The position numbers and the translations under genes are program-made. From positions 2,167,967 to 2,231,966 of the forward strand of contig NC_051091.1 of NCBI RefSeq assembly GCF_901709675.1: DNA of 64,000 nt, read 5' to 3'. The notes under the pieces are model-generated. The model did no database searches. It was not told where the DNA came from and saw only the letters and a program-made list of their open reading frames with translations. Position 1 is the stretch's first letter. Each line of letters begins with the position of its first letter. This document shows, one piece after another, positions 38,843 through 52,600 of this stretch. Source of the stretch: Syngnathus acus (Eukaryota > Chordata > Actinopteri > Syngnathiformes > Syngnathidae).

Positions 38843-41800
38843 GTAGGGAACCACTACGCTACGATGCATGCGTGCACGCTGCGCACGTGTGCGCGCAGAC
38901 TTTTCTGGATGCGAGTTTGTCGTCTGCACCTTTGCCTCCCCTGGACGACGTGCTGAGATTGCGTGCGTGCGTGCGCGTGACATGCGCATGCGTGGCTTGT
39001 CAAAGTAAATGTGACCATGCAGCGATCGTGTTCAAACGAAAGGCAGCGCAGTGTACTCGTGGTGGCCATGTCTGGTGAGTTTTCGGGTTCCAATCCGTGC
39101 TGTGGCGTTTATGTTATATAGCGTCATTCAAGACAAAATAGTTTGTAGCTTTCAATGTTCATGTGCGTATGCCACCGGTCCAGTGCAATGCATTGTGTAA
39201 AAATCATTTTGAAAAATGAAATTCATTGTTTAAATGCAGTTGAATCATTGTACAAGTTGTACATTTGTTGTGGTTCAGTTCTGCTGTTCAAGTGTAGGCC
39301 ACAGTCTGGTAGCTTTTATTGAGTTTGCCCCCTAGTGGCCAGGTAAGGCGACTGCACTTGACGTGTGCTCTTGCAGTATGTGTGTGCGTGCGTGCGTCTG
39401 ATGCCATGTAAATGTTTGATCCTAACATCTCATTCCCTTGTGGCTGGCAAGATGATGTGTGCATGCGCGTCAGGAAGCGTGTGTGTCCCAGAGGCCTTCA
39501 ATCAGCGTTCAGGCGGCGGCGGGATCATTTCAGGATGCAAACAATTATGACTTGCGTGTGATGTGCAAGAAGAGGAAGCGAGGGATGGCAGAAAGCAAGA
39601 TGAGAGAAAAGCAGCAAGTTTCAGACGCTCTTTTCATTTAGAAGCCGCAGGTCTTACTGCTAAGTGTGTGTTTTGTTGTGTTATGGTACTGTCTGCTATA
39701 CTCGCGGTTCGTTCGACACCTGCAGATTCTATTTGCTAGCTGGATGCAAACACATACAGCAAACGCCATGGATGAGCTACGGGCAATAATTCATCGGTTT
39801 GATGCTGCCTCAAATAACGAATCCCCAATTTGCTTAGTGACGCAACTACAGCTTCCTCATTCGAAAACGTTCTGTGTGTGTGTGTGATGCGTGAAGAAAG
39901 CATGTAGCCGCGGGTTAGCAGTTTTGGTCGTAATTGGATCTGACCATGGGTCACGCGGCGCAAACAACAAACTCGTCTTCCGTTTTGCTGTCTCACATGC
40001 ACGCAGGAGTGCAAGGCGGCGTTGCGAGTTCCGGTGCTGGGCTGATTGCTTTTCGCGGATGCCATGAAATCTCCTTGTTCAACTTGTACCTGCTTTTGAC
40101 GCCCCAAAGTGAGATTGGTCGGGTGGCCGATCTACGGCTGTTCAGGCGTCCATTTTGCAGCAGAAGGTTCCGGGGCCCATCTGGCCACACGGGACGTTTT
40201 CTTCTTCGCGGCTTTTCACTTATCGCGGGTGGTCTTGGAACCAATTATCCGCGATAAACGAGGGGTTACTGTATTGAGATAATTTGGGGGTTATAATTAA
40301 TAGTCTATTTTTCTGAAGGAAATCATGGTTATTAAAAATAAAGTTGTGATGTATGAATGCAATGCAACCTTTTCTTTCTTCTCTCTTTGTGTTTGGACAA
40401 AAACAATTTGAATGAAAAGGAGCAGAGAGAAGAAAACACCTTCAATTTTCTAGCCCTTGTTTGGGGATGTCTTTAGATTTCACGTTGTAGTTAGCTTCTA
40501 TTGAAATACAATTGTTATCTTTTTAACTCCAGTCACAGACCAAACTGTTTAGATCTCAAAACTCATCAATACGTTCATTTGCATATTTGGACCTTTTTTG
40601 TATCGGGGGAAAAAATAGACATATTGTTTATTGTTGCTTTTTTTGAAACCGTCTTTGTGTGTATCCCGGCGAGACTGCACATGGACAGCGCCAGCGCCCA
40701 CTTTGGCCTTTGTGTTTACGCTCCATCAAAAGGACCCAAGAGCTGCTCGCTTTTCAATTGGTCCACTTGACATTTCCAATGGGAGAAGAAATTCAAATCA
40801 ATTCCAAACAAATCTTTTGTGTTGTTCAACAACTTCTCCATTCATGACGTGTGTGTTGACATAGCCACAGTTGTGTGTGTTTACATGTGTATGTGTGTCT
40901 CTGCACGTGTGTGTGTGTGTTCTTTGCCATTGTGTACTCATGCGTGAGCAGACCGGAATATTCCGCCGGCTGCTCCTCCTCTGTGCCTCGGACTCCGGCG
41001 GCAGCAGCATCTAAACTCACGCACGCACATGGCGCCTTTTCAGGCGTAATGACCGACTTGTAGCTCGTCAATGAGATGCTGCGGCGGCGCAGCGCCGTCT
41101 GCGGCACATTTTTTCAATCCGTCATGACGAGGGAATTCAAGCTACGTCGGTGCAAATCATCTTGTTGGTTGTGAAGGCTTCCCGATGGGAGGCCGTCATA
41201 CCGGTGGCGGATGCGCAAGAGCTTTCCGGTTGTTGGCGGCGTCCAGTCATCATGGCAGCAGATTAGTCTGAATGTGAAGTTGCCTGCACAGTATAACAAA
41301 GCTCCACAACCAGAAAGAAATTCTCTGCTACTTTGGGTTAACCTGTCAATGGTTGCCTGCGCAGTAAGCGCCACAACAAGAAAGAAATTCTATGCTGGTT
41401 AGCCTGTCCATGGCGTTTGTCACTATATGGTAGCGCTGAGCTAGCGGCGCTTGTTGAACACGTTACAATGCTGACTTCTCGTTTTGTGCGTACGCTACCG
41501 TCCTGCATGTGTTAGGGGTCATCTCTGCTCCCTTTTGTTGGCCTTTGTGTTAGCATTAGCCTAGCTCACTTTGGTTAGTACCTGAAGACCGTTGGCGACG
41601 TAGCTCCGCATGATTGTGTTGAAATATTCCATTTTAACTTGTTTTAATGTTGTGTGTCAGTTTCCCACTGAATGGTGGCCAACGTTGGACGCAATCTTTT
41701 CTCTTGTCGTGTCCTTACTGTTGCTTGAGTCTGCCGGAACATGACAACCCCTGTGGAAAAATAATCAGCGTCTAATTCCAAGCTATCAAAATTGATAAAG

Positions 41801-43644
41801 CGTGGGAGCGAAGGAAAGCAAAGACAGAGTCTCTTTGTGCTGACGCGTTGAATGGAATGGAGGGCGGCCATACTTTCCTGGCCCTGCACTGCGACAGCAA
41901 CAATCCACTCACGAGTCCAATTGACACGCTAATTACCGCAAAAAGGAACTAAAAGCGCGTTTGTGAGTGCGTGTGCAATTCTGCAGGTTGCATCACGGAA
42001 TCCCGCTGGGAGATTAATTTGCATAATCATTAAACCGGAGCTGCTTGCCCAACATTGGAAACATTTGCAACTTCTTGAGCCATCGCTCATTTCACGTCTG
42101 TGTGTGTGTGTGTGCGCGCGTGTGTCACTCCTCTCGTTAAGTGAAGTGGTTACATCAATCTCATGATGATGACATTTTCAATCTGACCTTCTTTAAAATG
42201 AGAATGAATTTGTGCTTAGCCCAAACGCAGAAATCATACTGTAATGAATCATATTTTGTCCTAATTGAAACGAATCCAGTCATCGGGTAATGGATGTAAT
42301 CGGTCTCAAGGATGAATTGTACTTGGCATACAGATTCATAAGAGATCGAATCACAACATTGGACATATTTGGTGCGGTCGTTTGACTCGAAAATGTGATT
42401 TTGTGGCCTTGTGGGGTCGGTCGCTCGCTCGCTCTTGTGCGCCCGAGCGACTGTTTGACATTAATAACGCTCATCGTCATCCTCTTCCTCCACATCCTCA
42501 AAGAAGTCGGGCCATGCGACAGAGGACTAGGAGCTGCCATCGCGCTGGCTTTCGTTCTTGACGCCGACGTGGAATTATCAGGAAGTCACGCTGCAATACG
42601 ATGGCGTTCACTTGTTGTGAGTGGCCGCACGATGAGGCGCAATCGTTTTATTCCTCGATGTTGTTCAGTTGTTCGTGCCTTCGTTTGAGCCGCATACGAT
42701 GGCGTTGTCACACGTACGTGGTCACACATTTGCAAGAAGCCATGCAAAGTAGACTTTCTATCCAAGGATCTTTTGATTACACCTCCACTGAAACAATTCA
42801 TGTCATCATTTGGAATGTTGTGTGTGTGTTGGCACGTCTGTGTGTGTTAGAGCAGTTGATGAGCGAGTTAATCGGTCGATGTGATGGACTAACAAATGAC
42901 CCTGTGCTGTTTGTCACGGTGAGTCATCGCATATGAGCTCACTCCAACGACCACTAGAGGGCGCTACAGACAAGGCGCATGTCACTACACACTGCAACGC
43001 GCCTGTATGCGCAGCGTGATTGAGTGCGTGTTTTGTTTCCGTATATATTATACAAAAAACAAAGAAACAAACAAAAGAAATACAACACACACGCATAGAA
43101 AACAAGCGCTACGAATATGTCCTCCTGTGGTAGCTGTCACGCTCACGCGCACACACGCTTGACAATTTCAATGGCAACACGGCTCCTCTCTCCGTCACTT
43201 TACGCAATGCTCTTCCTTAGCCTTTATGTATCCTCCCCGGCGCGCGCACGCACTCGTATACCCCCCCCTACACGCGTGCACATCTTTAGGTCACTGTGTT
43301 AATTAATTAGCTGCATGGGGTTAATGGAAAGCCTGTCAGGAGTCTGCAGCGTGCTCAGGCCACATTTTAATGAATGCGCAATACACAACTCGGCAAGCCA
43401 AAGAAAAAGCTAAATGTGTGTGTGTGCGCGCGCGTGTGTGTGTATGCGTGCGCGTGTGTGTGTGTGCGTGACCCATTTAACTCAGCTGTATGCCACCGAC
43501 GCACTCCACAATTTGCTCTGTTACCATGGCAACACATGCTTCAAACATGCTTTGTGTGCATGCATGTGTGATTTGTTGAGTGATGTGTGTACATGAGTAG
43601 GTGTACCATGAGTGCATGTTGCGATTATGTGCTACACAGTGTCT

Positions 43645-43675
<31 letters not shown>

Positions 43676-46600
43676 ATGCCATGTAAGTTTGATCCTAACA
43701 TGAGTGCATGTTGCTATTACGTGCTACACGGTGTGTGCATATGTGTGTGTGTGTGTGTGTGGGGGGGGGGGGGGGTCGTGACTTTAAATGTGAAGCAGTG
43801 TGTGGCTTATTCTCCAAGGTTCTTCTCAAACTCTGCTGGCACAAAGGGCTGCCATCGGATGAGTTGATTGATCACTTTGATTGGCCGTGGCTGAAGTGGC
43901 CGTGACCACTCCCACAGTGACGCAGCCCTCCCTCTTGCACTTGCACACGCCGTGCATGCTTTGCAGAAGCCGATCTTTGGGTGTTTCCCAGCAAGCAATT
44001 TGTGATCTGAACGAGCTCGTTCCCCGCGTCCTCTCTTGTATAATGCGCTTTTTCGGTCTGCTTTGATTGGAATTGATGGTGTCATATGGAAGACTTCCTG
44101 TGTCCTTTTTTTTGGTGGGTCTACTCCTGATGGACATGTCCAGCAAATTTCAAACTGCTAAGTGAAACGGGAGCTGAATATTTTTATGTTTTTGCCCCCT
44201 GAATCCGGTTGGTCTCAACTTGGCCAACTGAGCCTAATACGGCCTCTTCAAAGCAAAATGACTTTTTTGAAGACGTGGCATTCCAAAACATTTTTGTGCT
44301 TCTACTTGGGAATCCAGAAGGCACCAGGAACTCCGGGAGCATTTTATTGGCGGTCACATTTCCAAGCACGTCCTGAACAACATAACTTGAGTTTTTACAT
44401 GTGGGTATGCTGAGAGTTCAGGATGCGGAGATGGAGGTATGCACACACGCGCACTTGCACACACAGAGGGAAGAGACGAGAGATGTGAAGCATCTCCCAT
44501 CATCAAACCCTCAAAGCGCAAAAAGCTCGAGTCTCACGTCTCTCATCATTCGACTCTGCGAGCTCCGAGGGTGAGGAGGAAACAACCCGGCGGGAAGGCG
44601 GCGGCGGCGTGCAGAGGAAGAGAAAGAAGAGGTTCCTTGTGGAAGACGAGGAGGAGGCGGAGGAGTTTTGGCTTAGTCAGGATGGACAAAGTGATTAAGA
44701 TGGTGACCAGGATGTCGCCCAGGAACAAGAGGCGAGAGGGAGGAAGCGTGGCGGTGGCGGGGCAGCTGCGGCAACGACTCTGCCTCCGCATGGGCGGTGA
44801 GTGTTTGCATCGGGGATGTTGTTGTCATCCTCTTTGAAGTCAACTCTAGTTTTCTGCTGACTTGTTCCACTTTTGCACCACACACACGCGCACACGCACA
44901 CACACTGGCCATGTCTGACCTCTTTGTTGCATCAAAGAGATTTAAATCGAATGCTCTATGATTTAGTTTGTCTTGGTAGAAGATGAGGAAGCATGCGCTA
45001 ACACTGCCTCTAACAAATGAAGCTAACGAATGAATTGCAAAATGCAAGCTTTCGACAAAAGCGTCTTGGAAAATGGAGACTGGTTAGAGGGAAAAGAAAA
45101 ATGGAGCATTCCGACGTGCTGCAGATCAACGGTCAAAATCGGTCATCAATAGCAGACTTGGCATCCATCCGGACTCACACTTCAACTAGCCTTAACAACC
45201 CAAATTGAATCGAGAGATTTAGCTCTTATTGCTCATCTTTCATCTGGATGGCCCCTTGATTGTCGCATGAGCTGGCCGGAGCACTTTCCTGTCTGGCCAA
45301 GAGGGTCCACCTGCAAACGTGGGCGTCGATCTGCTGCCATCAAAGGCTTCACCAACAATGTGTTCACCATTCACATTTTAAATGTCAACTTTCAGACTGA
45401 GACGGAAATTACAAATTTCATCATCGCACAAATAAGTGAGTGCACACTGGCCGGTGGACGCCCAAATAGAAAAATAACAAAAGTCCAACATCCTAAAGTT
45501 AGACAGACGCTATAAAAGTGCCCCAAAAGTTAAATGTCCAGAAAACCCCACCCAAAAATTGAAACGGCTCAAAAGTCAAATGGCTCAAAATGGAAAAAAG
45601 CTCTCAAAGTCAAATGCTTAAGGCGGTGTGGCTTCGTTTCACGCCACTTAACACACGCCAGCTAGCGAGTGAGTGGAAGAGAGAGAGCGAAAGAGAGAGA
45701 GAGAAAGAGAAAGGGGGGGCGGTAGATAGAAGGATGCTGGAATCTCTGGCTTGCTTCTTTCACCATGTGACTTCTCCACTCGCTGAGCTCCACCGAAGGA
45801 AAAGGGCCAAGAAGGAAGGCAGGATGTTCTCCATGTCGCTCAAGTGCCGCTTGGGGGTCATCAGGCGCCACAACAAGGGTACAGCCTGCCTGCCTGCGTG
45901 TGTGCGTGCGTGCGTGCATGAGTAGCTGCAAAGTGTGTTCAGCAGCAGGTGGGTTTTGTGCAAAGTTTGCATCCTTCAGAGTGGATGTGTTTTCAAAAAT
46001 GCGCGTGTGGGAGGGGGGGGGCATGCACGGGAGTGTGTTTGTACAATGCCTTTAGTGTAAATGCATCAGGTGTGTTTTATGCAGAGTTTGTATCTTATAT
46101 CTGCCTGTACCTGAAGAGGTGTGTGTCCATTGTTAGTGTGTGTATGCGTGTGTGCATTATTAGTGTGTCTGAATGTTAGTTTGGGTCTGAGTCAAAGTGT
46201 TTGTACATTGTTGGAGTGTGCATGTGTGTGGGAGTGCAGCTTGAGGCTTGTTGTGCTGACCTCACTGTGTGTGTGTGTCTTAATATTGTTCTTGTACGTG
46301 TGTGTGTGTGTTTATAGCCGCCTCCTCCTGCTCAAGTATTCAAGTGGCTGATAGCTTTTAGCCCCAAATTCTTCACAATAAACTTTATTTTTATTTATTT
46401 TTTTTACTATTTTCGTCATGATGAGCTTTCCGTGCGGAATTCTCCAATATGGACAAGGTTGAAAGTGTGAGCGGATCAAAGATTTTGGATGTGACTCCAT
46501 ACATAATAATAATAGTAATCCAGAGAGCTGGAACCGAGGTAGTGGACTCACTCGCTTATTATTGCCTTGCGGCAATTACCTTCTGCCCGTCGTCAGCTCG

Positions 46601-49600
46601 AGTTTGACTCGGTAGCACAGCGTTTGGCACAAAGCGGCGGCCGCCGTGTGGCCGCTGTGCCCTTCACGGCGAGTTCATCATTCGATGCAGCTTGAAATGG
46701 GTTGGAATCCTGCAAAAGTGGCCCCAGCACTCCATCGCTCACACTCTGCTCTTAGTTCGGGTCAAATCTTTGAACGCAAAATAAAAATCATCCAACGTGC
46801 AGAGGCTAGTTTCCTTAGCCTGTTTAGGGGGGATTGCATTGTTAGCATGGAGCTAAACTGAATTTATATATGTCCTTTGTGGTTGGGGATGTCTGAAGGT
46901 GTAGTCGCCTGTCTTGTGTGCAGGCCCCATGCATTCGATTCCCACATATGACCGTGTGAGTGTGTACCTTTAAAAAAAAAAGTCCTTTGTGGTTGTTTGA
47001 AATACCCAATGTGTACTTGGAGCAGTTGTATGTCAAATGAGTTGCTCCAAAGTCCAAGCAAAATAAAATTGGCAGAAGGGCAGCTTGTATTTTGAAAATG
47101 TCTAAAGTGACGTGACGCAAGGCAGAACTGATTCCAGAGTAGGGAATAAGTGAACGTTTGAACGCCTGCTCCCGAATCGTTGTGGCGCGTCGGCATTTTT
47201 CTATGACTGTAAGCGGCAAGTAAGATCGTACTTGGCTGGAGGAAGACGAGCACGGTGGCTGTTGGCACTTGTCCACAACTTTGCCTGCTAAAGTGCAGCG
47301 GCAGCAGTAACAAGCTCCCAAGTGGTTTTCAGGTGGGAGCGGTCCTCAGGTCATTGGCGCGTCACTCACATTAATGAGGCGGCCGTTTGCTAACTCGACC
47401 TCTTCCAGCGCCAATTAACTGCTGACACGTAAGGGGCAGGACTTTTATCAGCCGACAGCTGGAAAAGGGAAAATTTGGCAAAAAATGCCAAAACTGCCTT
47501 ACTGTCTGAAAAAAATGAAGACAAGAAAAACGTCTTTGAAGCATGACGGCTGCCGTTTGCCCCTCCCTCACCTGTCCCCTTCTCCTCGACAATGCCGTTT
47601 TGGCACGATATCATCTACTTACTTTGTAAGCAGTTTGCCTGCTCGAGTCAATTTCCATTGTGCAAAGTTTCTTTTTTTTTGAGGGCGGAAATGAAATTTC
47701 TTTTCATCTGATGTGAGCGTGTGTCTTTGATGAATGTTTTATCCCATCAAGACAGATTTGTGACACATTGGGAGCACACGCCGCTCATTAGGGGCGGAAG
47801 GTGAGCCTTAGCGACGAGTCAGACACATTTTCATAATGAATGATGACAAAAAACACACAAATGAAGGAAGGATGGGTAAAAAAAGAGACAGTAGAAAAAG
47901 AGAGCAAGTGTGCTTGCTTCAAGATGTTTGTTTGTCACCACCAGTTTGAATTTTCTGTAAAACGAACTCAGACAATTTGATATTGTATATTTAGTCAAAG
48001 CATCTCATTTCACCTTAGCAAAGTCCACTGGCTTAATGCTAATGCTCAAAGCCCAGTGCCACAGAGGGGCAAACGGAAATGAGCATTTATTTCGTGATCA
48101 TACTTACTCAATGACTACGTTTTTAAAAGAAATACTGCGTTGTATTTTGAATTCTACCTTCACTTGATGTTTTCCTAAAAAATATTTTCACCATTTAGAG
48201 CCAGACGTAAAACGGGTGCAAGTCAGATGACGTGACCCAAATAGTGGATTTAGTGAAAAAAAAAAAGATTGCAAAGGTTTCATTACATTTATTTGAAGCT
48301 AAACAAGTTACTGACGTTCTTGAGATGTAACTGACTTTGCGTTTAGCGACTTTGTCTGCTTGCGTTTAGCGCTCAAAGTAGCTCAAAGCTTGTTGAAAAG
48401 TTGCAAGGCAAGCAGATCCTTCAGGACCATTGGCATCATGTGCTGTTTGAAATTGAAATTCAATTCGCAGCCACTAATCATATCATACAAGTAATGACGT
48501 GCGCTGCTAATGATTCGCGTCTTTAGTTCATCGTTTGCGATGAGATACAGCGAAAAAAAGTCTCCAGTAATAATCATATTATTAACCGCATGACTTTGAC
48601 ATTTTTCTGATTAAATTGCCGTCCCCGGAATAATTATGCAAACTGTGAAATGACGAGGGCCGCATGGGAGTCATGGAAGCTCCTGTCAAAGACGCACGAT
48701 GGGATTTTTGGGTCGCATGTTAACCCGCCGACGCTGTCTTTTGTGGCGACGAAAATGACTTGAAAGGGAGACAACTCGCCTGCGTCAAGAAGCTGCCGCG
48801 CTCAGTGCGCCCCCATTCATACATCAAATGTCTTGACAAAGCCAGCGCCGTTTGAAAACAGCTTCACACAAGTGTCAGTTTGGCAAATAGTTTGTACGGA
48901 AAATCTCACCACTAGAGGCCTTGTGCCGGGCACGTGCACGCACACTTGGGGGGACGGGTGCCCAATACATTGTCCCAAACCAGACCTCTTGTTGGCAGTT
49001 CTTGCAGCAGCAAAAAGCGCTACCATTTTCAAAGCTTTTCTCTTCAAATGAATTAATTGCACTGCATGTCTTGAATATTTGATGCTTTTTTTTTTTTGAC
49101 CCACGCAAAATATTTCTGGATCATTTTTCTTTCTTTTTTTTGTGCCTGAAAATAATGAGCCTGCTTCATTATGCGCCAGATGAATGTTGCTGGCTGGCTG
49201 TTGCTAATAGCCAACAACATTAAGTCGCAGTGACATACGAATATGGAAGCCACTTGCTAGCCGTCAAGTCAATGTTTGCTAACGTTAGCGGCCACATGCT
49301 TCCAAAACTATAAAACGCTGACTTTAGGGGCAACTTTTAGAAAAGAATTTCACAAACTTGAGGACATTTTGCCCATTATTGGTGAATCAACAAACCCCCC
49401 CCCAAAATAAACCTGTGCAAAAAAACACACACCACCACCCTAATGGTAGGACATGTCTTAGTCTTTCACCAACCAACTGACACCACCATTTTCTTCCCCA
49501 TCAGACGGCGTCACATTTCTGCTTCTCTCTCAGATGCATGAAAACATCTTTTTTTTCATTGGAACACTTTTTTTCCCGCTGTTTGCTTCAGATGTGAAGC

Positions 49601-52600
49601 GAGCGACTGCGCTTTTCTTCTCACCCGCACCACCAGCGCCATGCATGCTGACGAGAGAAAATAAATCAAGCTCCCTCCCGCTTGGTTGTTTTAAGGGCCT
49701 TAAAAGAGTCACCCGCCCGCTTTGACAGCGACGAGAAGGAAGACGAGTTCTATTCTCATTCGCTGTCCTCTTTGCCTTGCGACACCTAAAATAAGATCCT
49801 GTGATCTGGCAGGGATCACAGCAAACGTATACGTCGCTGCAATATGCTTAAAAAATAAATCAGCTGATGTTTGACTTGACCTGTCTCCTTGAAGCTCGAG
49901 CTTCTGACAGCAAGTAAGTCCTCCTTGCCAGTAGTTGGCGCTGCGCTGTGGTGATTTGATGCATTTTGTCTTTGCTCACAATTATCTGTTGTTGGAGTCA
50001 TTGAAATGTTATGCATCAAAACAACTTGTGGAATTGTTGAGAGGTCGTGAGTGATTGAACAACGTGGCATCTTCGCCTCCTGCGGTTTGTGGGTCAGAGT
50101 TTGCAACAGGTTTGGCCCATGTTGTGTCGCATGCTAACGGGCAGCGGTTAGCCTTTGTTCTCTACCAAGAGAGAGGCAGTCTGTCATTTGGCAGGCCGCT
50201 CACCTCGCACCACTGCTGGCGTGTGCCGGCTCTCATCTTTGATCACCTGGTGCTCCCCGGCAGAATCGAGCTGGTGCCGCAAAAAGAAGACAAGAAAAAA
50301 AAACTGGGGCATCAAAAGTCCCGAAGGCTTTGAGCTGCAACTTTTTTGTGCATAATAAGAAGCAAGGAAGATGGTGCAATGACAAAAAAAAGTCGTCACA
50401 GAGACCAAGAACAAACCGGAATAAGAAATGGGCCCGTGCCTGCGCTAATAAAATAATCATAAAACGAAGTTGATTACGCAGCTGAGCAGTCGACGTTTAG
50501 GGGCGAGCGAGTGAGTGAGCGAGCGAGCGAACGAGGGGAGCCGCCAGAAGTGGAGCTTCCTTCTCTCTTCTTGCTTCTGCGCTCCACATTGAGTAAATCC
50601 CGTCTGCAAGCGGTGGCGAGGTGGCGAGCTGGCCAGCATGCTTTTCCTTCAGGCCATCTTGAAAAGGCGGCTTCTCCTGCAGAAAGGTCAAACCAGCAAC
50701 TTCATCCTCAGCTGCAACTTTGCTTTTTTTTTTTGGGGAAGCTTCCATCCTCCGTGGCATCTGCATGTTTGGAAAACTTGACGCCAAATGTATCATTTCT
50801 CCCCAGAAGTCATTCTTTTTCTAAATACTGAATTTGAGCATCCGTTCAGCCGGTTGGACATTTCTACCGATTGGGGTTTCCGTGGCAACGTGCCGTCACT
50901 CGTTTCTACTTCTGAAAGGTTTTGTGTTGATGTTGACGTGATTTTGTTATTTTCCTTCTGTTTTCCACATGCGATTGTGGCAAATCTTCAATTTCCTTTT
51001 GATTTCTTTGCGCCGGTGGCAGATGGCGCGACTCTTTGCGTAGATGTTTGTCGGTTAGCCCGAGAGACTCGCTCGGGTCCCCTCTGATGATTTATTGATG
51101 GATTTGGGGATCTCCGGCTTTGAAGTCAAGCCCGGAGACGGCGAGCAAAGGCAGAGAAACGGGGACGACGCGCCGCCTGCCGCCTTTCCGGCTCGTGATT
51201 ACGACTCGGCAGATGTCAGTCGCTTGTACCGCTTTTATTGATCAGGTGATTGACAGGTGTCGCTGTGATGTGGCTATAAGCTGACCTTTGATCTCAATTT
51301 CCTGTTGATTTGGTGGTGCTTCTGAAAGCAAAGCGGCGCATTCGGTCACACTGGCGCAAGCTTTTGTTGTTTCCCGTCTGCGTCCCGCCCCTTCCTGAGC
51401 CTTCGCCGCCTTCCTCTCACTAATGCAGATGCACCTCCTTTGATTTTGTCACGAGAGATTAATTAGCGCGGCAGGAGGAGGGTATTTATACCGATGGCCA
51501 CCGGAGGGAAACAAGATGAAGGCTGAGGCAGACACAAGTTAACGAGAGCCGATTCAATATGCAGACTTTGATTTTTGAATGAATGAATAACTTGCTTGAT
51601 CAAATCTCCATGTGATTGTTACCAACTAATGTGACGCAAATTTAATATGTTTGCTGGCTCGAGTCGTTTCTATTTTCTGCTGTTTTCCGGCCAATTTCAT
51701 GTGTTTGCTGGCTGAATGTCCGTTTGCTGACTAAGGTTTGACTTTTTCTGGCTACTTTCATCTGCTGCTGTCTAATTTCCAACAGTTTAAGGCGAATTTT
51801 GACATTTACTGCTAAAGTGACGTGGTTTTTGCCTGGTGTCATGTCGTCATGCTTCCTGGCTCTCGTGTCACCTGTTTGCCAGGTCATTTCTTCTGTTTGT
51901 GTGCTAATTTCATGTTTGTTGTCTAAAAACGTTTGTCGCTTCGTGCCACATGTCGATAAAGTAATTTCTCATGTTTGCTGGCTCGGTCATCACGGCGCTT
52001 GGGTTATTTTGCTGTTTGCTGGCTCATCTCAAAAGTTTGTTTTGCTAATTCCACGGTTGCTGGTCACATTTGTTTCCTCCAGGCTAATTCCTCATGTTTG
52101 CTAACGTCATGCTATTACTTACTGGATGTAGTGTCACCTGTTTGCAAGTCAATTTCACATTTGCTTGCTAAAGTGTCCCATTTGTTTGCAGACAGCATCC
52201 TCATCTTCATCTTCATCAGTCAGGTGCGCACGCCCCCACCGGAGTCAAGCTGCCGTTTGCCACTTCAAAGTTCTTAGCGGTAATCCTCAGAGTGGGGATT
52301 CATTTGCACTCCAATCCTTCCGGAGGAAGACCGAGATAAGACCACCACCTCAGACCACCACGTGTCTGTCTGTATACATGTAGTGTGTGTGTGTGTGTGT
52401 GCGTGTGCGTGTGTGTGTGTGTGTACAAGTACACTGACATGAGTCACTCTCAAGAGTGCTTAATTTTCCCCTGCTTCCCTCTTTTTCTTTTTCTTTTTCT
52501 TTCTTTTCTTTCCCAATGATCGTCACACACACACCTGGGTGTGGTGAAATTTGTCCTCTGCATTTAACCCATCCCCGTGTGATTTCAATCCATCCCCTGG

